DNA from: an uncultured Candidatus Saccharibacteria bacterium
GTDB taxonomy: Bacteria; Patescibacteriota; Saccharimonadia; Saccharimonadales; Saccharimonadaceae
Direction of reading: 5' to 3'
Assembly (NCBI GenBank): GCA_938036825.1
Contig: CALHWD010000011.1
Span: forward strand, 1-31,914
DNA length: 31,914 nucleotides
The translations under genes were made by a program, and so were the position numbers. Positions 21,002 through 28,702 of this stretch are shown here, in pieces (the stretch's first letter is position 1; every line of letters starts with the position of its first letter). A model generated the notes under the pieces. It saw nothing but the letters and a program-made list of their open reading frames with translations, had not been told where the DNA came from and did not search any database.

Positions 21002-22537
21002 TTACAACGCTTTGACGGGCGCTGGTTGTCGATATTGCAACGCCTCGGAGACGTGAGCAATGGTGATGTGCGGCGCTTCGTCAAGATCAGCAATGGTCTG
21101 GGCTACCTTGATGACTTTGAAGTAACCACGTGGACTCAGAGCGAGCTTGGTGCTGGCAGCATCAAGGAACTGCTTGACCTCTGATGAGAGTGGGATAGAG
21201 CGTCGCACCTGGGCCGAGCTGAGGCGGCTATTGCGCATAGCGCTGCCACCGTAGCGGGCGGCTTGAGCGCGGATGGCGGTAGAGATGGTGGCTATCGCAT
21301 GGCGCTGCTCATGATCGGTGGTGGCGCGGTGTGAGAGCAGTTGCTCGGTGGGGATGCGGTTGACGGGGATGATCATATCGATCCGATCCATCAGTGGCCC
21401 CGACAGGCGCTTCTGGTAGGCGATAATTTGCGTGCTGCTGCAGGTGCAGGCGTGTGTTGGGTCGCCGTAGTAGCCACAGGGGCAGGGGTTCATCGTAGCC
21501 ACCAGCATAAAATCGGCCGGGTAGGTGGCACGCCCTCGCGCCCGGGTGACCGTCACTGTCGTGTCCTCGAGTGGCTGGCGCAGCACCTCAAGCGTCGTGC
21601 GTGGGTATTCGGGCAACTCATCAAGGAAGAGCACGCCCAGGTGGGCTAAGCTCACCTCGCCAGGCTGCGGTACCGACCCACCGCCAATCAGCGATGCGCG
21701 GCTTGCTGTGTGGTGCGGCGCCCGAAATGGCCGCGCTTGGACGCTTTGGTCGAGCGAGAGACCAGCCAGGCTGTGCAGCTTCGTTACGGCCAGTTGCTCA
21801 TCTGGAGTCAGGGGTGGCAAGAGGCTGGGCAGCGTCTTGGCCAGCATCGACTTGCCAGTGCCGGGCGGCCCAGTGAAGAGGATGTTGTGGTGGCCCGCTG
21901 CGGCGATGGTGAGGGCGCGCTTAGCTTGGGCCTGGCCGTAGATATCGTCGAGCAGGGGTGATGACACAGGTGTTGTTGGTTTATCATCAGTGGGTGATGG
22001 CTGGTATATTGGCAGTAGTTTTTCGCCCTTGAGATGGAGGAAAAGTGTTGTAAGATCTGGCACGCCATAGAGCATTACCCCTGATACGAGTGAAGCTTGG
22101 GCGAGATTTTCTGTGGGCAAATAGACAGTGCTGTAATTATTATCACGAGCCGCTTCGGCAATCGTAATGGCACCTTTGACTGGGCGGAGTGTGCCATCAA
22201 GTGCCAACTCGCCAGCGAAGACTGCCCCAGCCACTTGCTCGGGCCGAAGCTGGCCGCTGCTGGTCAGGAGGGCGAGGGCAATCGGCAGGTCGTAGTGTGT
22301 GCCGTCTTTGGGTAGCTCGGCTGGTGCGAGGTTGATAGTAATGCGCTGAGCCGGATATTCCAGCAGGGAGTTGGTGATGGCGCTGCGCACTCGTTCGCGC
22401 GCTTCGTCGATCGCTTTGTTGCCTAGGCCAACGATCTGCAGGGCGGGCAAGCCCTTGGTCATGTCGCTCTCCACATCAATCATATGGCCAGCGAACCCTA
22501 CGGGCGCAACCGACCTGATTTTTGCGACTTTGTTCAT
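21002..22537 (-). CDS. comM: YifB/ComM-family Mg-chelatase-like AAA+ ATPase
   Basis: A 511-residue protein from ATG 22537 (the frame extends upstream but the family starts at MNKVAKIRSVAPVGFAGHMI). An N-terminal Lon-protease-like domain (about 1-175, ending near GDKPTT-type linker) is followed by an AAA+ core with Walker A FTGPPGTGKSMLAKTLPSLL, Walker B GVLFLDELPEY, and the conserved CPCGYYGDPTHACTCSS cysteine cluster, then the Mg_chelatase C-terminal domain. ComM is a helicase that extends branch migration during natural transformation. That fits the DNA uptake lifestyle proposed for CPR bacteria (inference). A plausible promoter TTGCAC-N17-TTAACT lies nine bases before the ATG. Confidence 0.92.
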   Translation of the reverse strand: MNKVAKIRSVAPVGFAGHMIDVESDMTKGLPALQIVGLGNKAIDEARERVRSAITNSLLEYPAQRITINLAPAELPKDGTHYDLPIALALLTSSGQLRPEQVAGAVFAGELALDGTLRPVKGAITIAEAARDNNYSTVYLPTENLAQASLVSGVMLYGVPDLTTLFLHLKGEKLLPIYQPSPTDDKPTTPVSSPLLDDIYGQAQAKRALTIAAAGHHNILFTGPPGTGKSMLAKTLPSLLPPLTPDEQLAVTKLHSLAGLSLDQSVQARPFRAPHHTASRASLIGGGSVPQPGEVSLAHLGVLFLDELPEYPRTTLEVLRQPLEDTTVTVTRARGRATYPADFMLVATMNPCPCGYYGDPTHACTCSSTQIIAYQKRLSGPLMDRIDMIIPVNRIPTEQLLSHRATTDHEQRHAIATISTAIRAQAARYGGSAMRNSRLSSAQVRRSIPLSSEVKQFLDAASTKLALSPRGYFKVIKVAQTIADLDEAPHITIAHVSEALQYRQPAPVKAL

Positions 22538-22777
22538 GCTGTTTATAGTTAAGCATATTGGTGGGGTCTGTGCAAATTGTTTTGGTTCCAGAGGGGAGTA
22601 TCGGGAGGGTGAGCATGAGAGTATATAAGGATACAGTGTTCTGCCCATCCAAACATAGGCAACGAAAAGGATGCTGCCAGGGAGGAGAAATCGCTAGCCT
22701 TCTAGAATGTTCTTGTGTGGCGATAGGCCAACTTGACGCTCAAGCGCTCGAGTGAGGATACATAGGCAAAACCATGC
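22538..22777. other. Intergenic stretch between comM and tmRNA with repeat fragment D3
   Basis: No gene. On the minus strand 22720-22691 closely matches the 5' part of repeat D1 (18814-18845), including TTCTAGAAGGC and AGCGA, but the distal half is lost or heavily altered. A direct repeat CATAGGCAA occurs at 22656 and 22761. Confidence 0.5.
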
Positions 22778-22783
22778 TATAAT
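22778..22783 (+). promoter_or_regulatory. tmRNA promoter -10
   Basis: A consensus TATAAT 14 bases before the mature tmRNA 5' end; the -35 region is weak. Confidence 0.6.
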
Positions 22784-22796
22784 AGACACGAGACGT

Positions 22797-23200
22797 GGGG
22801 CTGATATAGCGTTCGACGTTTGGACTTTGTCATTGTATTCTGCGAATCGGATATGCACGACACGCATAGATATAACTGCAAAAAATAAAGTTGCAGCAGC
22901 ATTCCGCAGTGTTGAGAAGATCTTCGCACCTTCCAAGACCGCCGCGGTTGCACTCGCCGCTTAGTCTGGCGATCGCTATGAGGTGCATGGCAACAGGGCA
23001 TCTCGTAGTGTCATAGCTATGTTGCTTGCTCTCCTGGTGGCAGCGGCACGAGGAGAGGACATATACCGCGCAACGATAGGCTGTATTTTTGGTTTGTTTC
23101 TGATCGGCCTCGCGTTGTCAAACACGCAAACAAACCTATGTTCGTAGACGAATACGAGGGCACCAAGCGGACCCGGGGGCAGTACCCGGCAGCTCCACCA
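22797..23200 (+). ncRNA. ssrA: Transfer-messenger RNA
   Basis: About 404 bases, one-piece tmRNA for ribosome rescue. The 5' end GGGGCTGATATAGCGTTCGA and the 3' end AGCTCC-ACCA form the tRNA-Ala-like acceptor with the G3-U70 wobble identity pair. CCA is encoded. The resume codon is GCA 22878-22880 after TATAACT; the tag frame has 28 codons starting AKNKVAAAF, ending TAAVALAA, with TAG at 22962-22964. The C-terminal ALAA is the standard degradation signal. Odd: the T-loop is GGCAGTA instead of TTCRANY, with stem CCGGG/CCCGG intact. A terminator follows at 23212. Confidence 0.95.
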
Positions 23201-23211
23201 CGTAGAAGATG

Positions 23212-23240
23212 ATTGCTCACCAAGCGTGAGCGATTTTTAT
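23212..23240 (+). terminator. Terminator of tmRNA
   Basis: ATTGCTCAC/GTGAGCGAT hairpin with a CAAGC loop followed by TTTTT. Confidence 0.8.
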
Positions 23241-23332
23241 TGCGCAAAAACCTAGTGAGCCACATACGTACAAACAACAAACACTGCTGCGAAGTATCAC
23301 CAAGGGCCGCACGCTAGCCAAGCTCTCTCACC

Positions 23333-23367
23333 AAAAAAACAACCACCTGCGAGTAGTGGTTGTTTTT
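23333..23367. terminator. Bidirectional terminator-like hairpin
   Basis: AAAAACAACCAC/GTGGTTGTTTTT with a 9-base loop. No gene lies close on either side, so its client is unclear; it may back up the tmRNA terminator. Confidence 0.6.
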
Positions 23368-23854
23368 GGATGTGGAGTTTTCGTATGTTTGTTTATTTTT
23401 GGCCTCTGCATAATTTTTTTATTCAGAAGCTACCCTTATGATATGGGAGAAAACTGCTTGTGTCAACGATTTTTGGCAATATTTTTGCGTAAAAAATACC
23501 ACATCGAACATATACACAGACCGACCACACATCGCCCAAAATATGTGTTATAAACACAACACGAGTAATGGAAAATAACAGGGGTCACATACAATGCATA
23601 GTCAAAAACGAACAAAAAATTATTGCAATATATACAACAAAAATGCCTGTGCACAACTCTCGAAAGTACAGAGGTGCGAGAGATGGGCAAGCCGCCAATG
23701 TTCGCGTAGGTGAGAAAGGAGGCGGCGAGGCAATGTTTTGCGATAGTTCGCACGATGATTATAATGCTCATGCTTGTATATTGGTGCGATGTATAGCGCT
23801 GTCGTGAGATGATGCAAGCGCTGCCAAAGTTTTGCAGCATAGAGCCTAAACTGA
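23368..23854. other. A/T-rich stretch without a convincing gene
   Basis: Short frames on both strands (60-125 codons) lack domains and RBSs. Small inverted repeats occur, such as GTGTT/AACAC near 23546 and GCTGC/GCAGC near 23820-23838. Confidence 0.45.
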
Positions 23855-23883
23855 TTGACTTACTATACCGCTTGTGCTAACGT
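23855..23883 (+). promoter_or_regulatory. Possible promoter ahead of a hairpin-rich stretch
   Basis: TTGACT (23855-23860), 17-base spacer, TAACGT (23878-23883). The -10 is weak. Confidence 0.35.
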
Positions 23884-23887
23884 AGAA

Positions 23888-24202
23888 GTAAGCTTTGACA
23901 AACACAAACACCCAAGAAAAAACGGAAAAGCTTACCCTACATAACCCAACATAGCATCACCATTGGCGTACACCAGGCAGCGGCAGAGCGCGGCATAGCG
24001 CTGAGCTTTGGCACTGCCTGCGCTCCGCCAATACTAATAGAGTACCCCCAATAGAAGTACTTTTGTCATCGTTGGCGTCGACGCGTGGTGGCCTCGTTCT
24101 ATACGGCGCATGCCAGAGGCGCACCACTCATGCTCCACACTGTGGAGCACCTCTAGCCCGTAGTGGCTGCCGGGCGTCCTAATTATATATCTATAGAGGA
24201 CG
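23888..24202 (+). ncRNA. Hairpin-rich stretch, candidate structured RNA(s)
   Basis: No ORF, but successive strong stems: GTAAGCTTT/AAAGCTTAC (23888-23896/23927-23935); a rod ATTGGCG, AGGCAG, AGCGC (23962-23991) pairing with GCGCT, CTGCCT, CGCCAAT (23998-24032); AGTAC/GTACT with TTTTG (24041-24065), terminator-like; GTGGTG-GCCTC/GAGGC-CACCAC (24085-24127); TGCTCCAC/GTGGAGCA (24131-24149); CGTCCT/AGGACG (24175-24202). It could be one or two ncRNAs or a set of terminators. No known family recognised. Confidence 0.35.
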
Positions 24203-24259
24203 CTGCAAGCGCGTTGCTTTGTGTGGCTGCTCGGGCTTCTCACCAGGCGGATTGCTTGG

Positions 24260-24265
24260 TATAGT
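24260..24265 (+). promoter_or_regulatory. Leaderless promoter of small membrane protein gene
   Basis: TATAGT seven bases before ATG 24273, with TTCTCA 17 bases upstream as a weak -35. Confidence 0.5.
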
Positions 24266-24272
24266 GATAGAT

Positions 24273-24650
24273 ATGTCTCGAAGAATCCTGCTTGCCAGTA
24301 TGAGCGCGGCTGCAGCGGTGCTGCTAGCGATTGTGCTGCAGACTACCACACCAGCGACGATTCACCCCCTGGGGATCGTGTTGGTCTTTGTGCTGTGCTA
24401 TGTGGTAATGCTGGGGTTGCTAACGTACCTGCTGGCGGGTATTGCAGCGGCGCTGCGGCGTTGGCTGCCCGAGGCGCAGCGGCGAGCGGTGACGCTCAGC
24501 TTTCGGCGTTGTTATTATTTTGGCTCGGTGCTGGCGCTGGCACCAGTGCTGCTGATTGGGGCACGCTCGGTGGGGCGTGGTGGCTGGTACGAGCTGGCAC
24601 TAGTCTTTGCATTTGAGGCAATTGCATGTTTTTATGTGGCAAAACGGTGA
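24273..24650 (+). CDS. Small four-helix membrane protein
   Basis: A 125-residue hydrophobic protein with predicted helices near 5-23, 32-58, 80-98 and 104-122, and a basic loop ALRRWLPEAQRRAVTLSFRR between helices 2 and 3. I do not recognise the family. The start ATG 24273 is favoured because TATAGT lies seven bases upstream; an upstream ATG at 24219 would add a Gly/Cys-rich segment. It lies 35 bp before a gene with its own promoter and RBS. Confidence 0.65.
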   Translation: MSRRILLASMSAAAAVLLAIVLQTTTPATIHPLGIVLVFVLCYVVMLGLLTYLLAGIAAALRRWLPEAQRRAVTLSFRRCYYFGSVLALAPVLLIGARSVGRGGWYELALVFAFEAIACFYVAKR

Positions 24651-24685
24651 TGATGCGCGTATACTAGGCAAAGGAGGACGGTTCT

Positions 24686-25675
24686 ATGCCACGAAAAAAA
24701 TCAACCCTAGCAGCGCCCGCCGCGCCAGAGACAAAAGCAACATCATCCCCAAAGAAGCGCGCAACGCAGCACACTAAACAAAAATCACAACAGTCACGAC
24801 CTGTTGCAAAGAAGACAACAAAGGCAGATACGACCTCTGTTCCATCACCTAGCACACAGCTAAACAGCTCATCACAAGCTGTCGTAGATAATACATCACC
24901 TAGCCGCACAGACACACCGCCATCGTCAGCTAGCCCTGTTGCACATGCGACAGCCCACCGCCGGCCAGTGTTGGAGGCGTTTATTGCGACGGGAGCAGCA
25001 GGAATGCTGATGTATGCTGCGATGGTGAGCTTCTATGGTGCACTGATGGTGGGGCAGGTAGACCGCACGTCACCAGAGCGGATGGCTGGCTGGCTCATCC
25101 TGGCGTGGCGTGTGAGCTTGGTAGTGCAAGGGATCAGCACGCTGATGCAGCTCCACCGGACAGATCATTATATGCAGCGCTTCCTTGCCTTGCTCTTAGT
25201 GGCAGGTAACCCAGCCGCACTCATCATAAGTGAATGGCTATACAATTTGTTCTTTGTGAGCCCCGGGCAAAAGGGGGTTGTGTGGATAAACAGCACAGTC
25301 ATGCAGGTAAGTACCGTCATTGCTGTGTTTGGCTCCATCTATCTCTGGTACTTATTACTCTGTACAAAGCGAACCACCGCGCCACGTACTGCACCTGATG
25401 TGTCCGCTACAACATATGCTCGTTTGATGCGGCGTCGGCGGGTTGGTCTCTGGCTGATTGTGACGGCATTTGTGCTTCCGGCTCTTGCACAGTTTTCGGG
25501 GACGCTGATGATGATGAGTAGCACAAGCCGAGGTACTACGATCTTTACGTCAATACTATCGTTCTTCAGCATGATTCACTTGATCTTTATGATCGCTGGC
25601 ATGATCTTGATTGTGCCATGTATCATCATGCTCATCATTGGTATGGTTCTTGTAGCAAACAGCCAGCGCGAATAA
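24686..25675 (+). CDS. Membrane protein with long Lys/Ser/Thr/Pro-rich N-terminus, tandem paralogue 1
   Basis: A 329-residue protein. Residues 1-92 are low-complexity and basic (KKSTLAAPAAPETKATSSP and similar), likely cytoplasmic and disordered. The rest has about six membrane helices. It shares with the next gene the positions RRPVLEAFIATGAAGM, LHRTDHYMQR, GSIYLWYLLL and RRVGLWLIV, so they are tandem duplicates. I do not recognise the family. TATACT (near 24660) and AAAGGAGG before the ATG give a normal leadered start. Confidence 0.65.
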   Translation: MPRKKSTLAAPAAPETKATSSPKKRATQHTKQKSQQSRPVAKKTTKADTTSVPSPSTQLNSSSQAVVDNTSPSRTDTPPSSASPVAHATAHRRPVLEAFIATGAAGMLMYAAMVSFYGALMVGQVDRTSPERMAGWLILAWRVSLVVQGISTLMQLHRTDHYMQRFLALLLVAGNPAALIISEWLYNLFFVSPGQKGVVWINSTVMQVSTVIAVFGSIYLWYLLLCTKRTTAPRTAPDVSATTYARLMRRRRVGLWLIVTAFVLPALAQFSGTLMMMSSTSRGTTIFTSILSFFSMIHLIFMIAGMILIVPCIIMLIIGMVLVANSQRE

Positions 25676-25716
25676 CCAAGTGTCAAAGCCACCGCCTAAC
25701 AGAGGAGAACCACCCC

Positions 25717-26499
25717 ATGCCAACGCAATCCATCGCTACAACTACTGCAAAACAACATAGCCACACAGGCACATCTGATGCATCCGCGCCGCCGCGTCGG
25801 GCTTGGCTCGAGGCCTGTGTGATTGCTGGTGGGGTGGGGATGATTGCCAGTGCAGCCATCGTATGTTTGCAAGGCGCGGTGCTAGCGAGTGGTCTGACAG
25901 TGGTGGAACAGGTATTTGGCTGGCTACTCGCCGCTTGGAGTGCGAGTATACTAGCGCAGAGCGTCATCACGCTGCGGCAGTCGCACCGCACTGATCGGTA
26001 TTGGCAGAGGATTGGAGCGCTTGGCTTGCTGCTGGTGAATGGAGCGCTGTTTATTGTGGGTTGGCTCAGTGGTGGTGTACTGCACACCCCTGTAGGATTA
26101 GTAGCTAATAATACAACAGTTCTCATGAGCAACATACCGAGCTTCGTTGGTTCGCTCTACCTCTGGTATGTATTGCTGGGTATGCAGCCAGTGATACCAG
26201 CAAAACGTAATGATGTAGATGATACGACGCTCAATCAAATGATGAAGCGCAAGACTGGCCTCTGGCTGATGCTTGCAGCAGCTGTACCGATGATGGCGCT
26301 GTATGGTATGCTTGTGTCGGTGCTTTTTGGTGTGACTAACTTTCTTGATACACATCGGCATGTTTTGAGTACTCTTGTCAATGAACCGACGCTACTGGTG
26401 ATGGGGATGGTGATATATGGTGGCATCACGTGGTTTGTCGCATCACCAGTGATGGCTGTTGCTGGCTTCATCCTTGTTGCGACGAGTAAGTATGAGTAG
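25717..26499 (+). CDS. Membrane protein, tandem paralogue 2
   Basis: A 260-residue protein starting at ATG 25717 with AGAGGAG ten bases upstream; the longer frame from 25618 overlaps the previous gene and is rejected. A short Thr/Ser-rich N-terminus (about 28 residues) precedes roughly six helices. Shared positions with paralogue 1 are RRAWLEACVIAGGVGM, SHRTDRYWQR, GSLYLWYVLL and KTGLWLML. It lies 41 bp downstream of paralogue 1, so they form an operon. Function unknown. Confidence 0.65.
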   Translation: MPTQSIATTTAKQHSHTGTSDASAPPRRAWLEACVIAGGVGMIASAAIVCLQGAVLASGLTVVEQVFGWLLAAWSASILAQSVITLRQSHRTDRYWQRIGALGLLLVNGALFIVGWLSGGVLHTPVGLVANNTTVLMSNIPSFVGSLYLWYVLLGMQPVIPAKRNDVDDTTLNQMMKRKTGLWLMLAAAVPMMALYGMLVSVLFGVTNFLDTHRHVLSTLVNEPTLLVMGMVIYGGITWFVASPVMAVAGFILVATSKYE

Positions 26500-26528
26500 C
26501 CTGAATCTTAGGGTTCTTGTTTTATCTC

Positions 26529-26562
26529 ATGCTCCATCGGATGAAGTGATGGGGGTGGAGCT
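26529..26562 (+). repeat. Structured repeat family 1, fragment C
   Basis: CTCCATCGGATGAAGTG (26532-26548) is identical to the conserved 3' block of copy A, and the following TGATG matches copy B. The two upstream hairpins of A and B are missing. Here the block sits in a different fold: GGGGTGGAG near 26551 can pair with CTCTACCCC near 26602, around a palindrome AGTGATTTAAATCACT (26584-26599). Confidence 0.55.
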
Positions 26563-26692
26563 GATACAAAGAAGGTGAGTTCTAGTGATTTAAATCACTT
26601 TCTCTACCCCTGTTATTTTCGCTGCCTCGGCGATTATGATACAATAAGGTGCGTGTAATGTAACCCGAATGACCTAATAGTGAGGGAAATGA

Positions 26693-28681
26693 ATGAACAA
26701 ACAAGTAGATAATGGATCGTATGACGGTTCGCAAATTCAGGTGCTCGAGGGTCTCGAGCCAGTCCGTAAGCGCCCGGGGATGTATATCGGTAGCACGGGC
26801 TACGATGGCGTGCACCACTTGATTAAGGAGATTGCTGATAACTCCATCGATGAAGCGATTGCGGGCTATGCCTCGCGCGTCGATGTGCGTATCTTGGCCG
26901 ATGGTGGCTTGATGGTGACGGACAACGGGCGCGGTATCCCGGTGGACAAGCATCCCAAGACTGGCCTGAGCACGCTCGAGACAGTGCTGACGGTGCTGCA
27001 CGCTGGTGGTAAGTTTGGTGGCGGTGGCTATAAGGTGTCGTCTGGCTTGCACGGTGTGGGCTCGAGCGTGGTGAATGCGCTATCCAGCCGTCTCGTGGCT
27101 GAGGTGGTGCGCAAAGGACGCCTCTATCGGATTGAGTTTGAGCGTGGCCATACCACTGTGCTACTCAAGAACAAGGGCAAAACCGACCGGCCTGACGGTA
27201 CAACGATTATCTTCTATCCCGATCCGACCATCTTTAAAGAGACAGTCGACTTCGACTACAAGTGGGTGGTACACTACCTTCGCCACCAAGCCTACCTCAC
27301 GAAAGGCGTCTACACCACTGTGTATGATGAGCGCACCAAGCAGCGCCAGGCCTTTTATTTCGAGGGAGGGATTCGCAGTTATGTCAAGAACCTTAACGTT
27401 GGTAAAGATGTGCTGAGCGACGATGTCTTTTATGTGGAAAAGCAAGTCGAGGACTCGATGATCGAGGTGGCGGTACAATACAACGATACCTACGTCGAGA
27501 CCGTCCGACCTTTCGCTAACAACGTGCTCACCCCTGATGGTGGGACACACCTGGTGGGCTTTCGCGCAGCGATGACCCGCGTCATCAATGACTATGCGCG
27601 CAAGAATGGTCTTCTCAAGGAGAAGGATGACAACCTTTCGGGCGATGACATCCGCGAGGGGCTCACTGCCGTTATCCTCGTCAAGCTGCCCGACCCGCAG
27701 TTTGAGGGCCAAACCAAGAATAAACTTGGTAACCCCGAGGTGCGGCGCTATGTCGACCAAGTAATGAGCGAGTATTTCTCGTACTATCTAGAAGAAAATC
27801 CGGCGGTGGCCAAGAAGATCGTTGGCAAGGCGACGTTAGCTGCCCGAGCTCGCAAGGCTGCCCGAGCGGCGCGTGATACCGTGATCCGCAAAGGGGCGCT
27901 TGATGGCGCAAGCCTGCCAGGCAAGCTGGCCGACTGCTCCAGCAAAAATCCCGAAGAGTGTGAGCTCTACATCGTGGAGGGTGACTCGGCTGGTGGCTCG
28001 GCCAAGACTGGGCGCGACAGTCGTACTCAGGCTATCTTGCCACTGCGTGGTAAGGTGCTTAACACCGAGCGTGCCCGCCTCGACAAAATGTACGCCAACC
28101 GTGAGATCCTCAGCCTCATCAAGGGCATGGGCGTGGGGATTGGTGACACCTTTGATATCAAGGGGCTGCGCTACAATCGCATCATTATCATGACCGATGC
28201 CGATGTGGACGGTAGCCACATTGCAACACTGCTCATGACCTTCTTCTTCCGCTATATGCAGCCGGTGGTGGAGGCAGGGCATATCTATTTGGCCAAGCCA
28301 CCTCTGTTTAAGCTCCGTCTCTCGGGCAACAAGCAAGAATATATTTACAACGAAGAAGCGCTCGAGGCCTACTACGACGAGCAGATTGCAGCGCGCAAGG
28401 CTCGTGGGGTAGAGATAGACCCAAGCGAGCCCCGCATCAAACAAGCTGGCCTGAGTGAGTCTGCCCTCCAGCGCTACAAGGGTCTGGGTGAGATGGATGC
28501 CGACCAGCTGTGGGAGACGACGATGAACCCCGAGCACCGCGTGCTCGTGCAAGTCCAGCTGGAGGATGCCGAGCGTGCCGACGCAATCTTCACCAAGCTA
28601 ATGGGCAACGAAGTAAGCGTCCGCAAGAACTTCATCCAGGCCAACGCTGCAAAGGTCAGCCTAGAGGAGCTTGATATCTAA
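26693..28681 (+). CDS. gyrB: DNA gyrase subunit B
   Basis: A 662-residue GyrB. The GHKL ATPase domain has the IADNSIDEAIAG motif, TDNGRGIPVDKHPKTGLSTL and the SSGLHGVGSSVVNALS lid. The TOPRIM domain has YIVEGDSAGGSAK and MTDADVDGSHIATL metal-binding acids. PLRGKVLNTERARLDKM and the C-terminal YKGLGEMDADQLWETTMNP are typical. GAGGGAA precedes the ATG; TACAAT near 26640 is the probable -10. It is followed by gyrA after a short gap, giving a gyrBA operon that supplies negative supercoiling. Confidence 0.97.
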   Translation: MNKQVDNGSYDGSQIQVLEGLEPVRKRPGMYIGSTGYDGVHHLIKEIADNSIDEAIAGYASRVDVRILADGGLMVTDNGRGIPVDKHPKTGLSTLETVLTVLHAGGKFGGGGYKVSSGLHGVGSSVVNALSSRLVAEVVRKGRLYRIEFERGHTTVLLKNKGKTDRPDGTTIIFYPDPTIFKETVDFDYKWVVHYLRHQAYLTKGVYTTVYDERTKQRQAFYFEGGIRSYVKNLNVGKDVLSDDVFYVEKQVEDSMIEVAVQYNDTYVETVRPFANNVLTPDGGTHLVGFRAAMTRVINDYARKNGLLKEKDDNLSGDDIREGLTAVILVKLPDPQFEGQTKNKLGNPEVRRYVDQVMSEYFSYYLEENPAVAKKIVGKATLAARARKAARAARDTVIRKGALDGASLPGKLADCSSKNPEECELYIVEGDSAGGSAKTGRDSRTQAILPLRGKVLNTERARLDKMYANREILSLIKGMGVGIGDTFDIKGLRYNRIIIMTDADVDGSHIATLLMTFFFRYMQPVVEAGHIYLAKPPLFKLRLSGNKQEYIYNEEALEAYYDEQIAARKARGVEIDPSEPRIKQAGLSESALQRYKGLGEMDADQLWETTMNPEHRVLVQVQLEDAERADAIFTKLMGNEVSVRKNFIQANAAKVSLEELDI

Positions 28682-28702
28682 TCTATGAACGAGGAACATA
28701 CA

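Noticed and set aside
23356..23553. 65-codon hydrophobic ORF after the tmRNA
   Set aside because: Begins inside a terminator hairpin, lacks an RBS and becomes His/Arg-rich; not convincing as a small membrane protein.
23962..24032. Long rod hairpin considered as SRP (4.5S) RNA
   Set aside because: The conserved apical GGAA-type loop and AGCAGC asymmetric loop are absent.
27836..28552. 238-codon ORF antisense to gyrB, and similar antisense frames in gyrA, infC and ndk
   Set aside because: They are shadows of strongly biased codon use in well-identified genes on the other strand.
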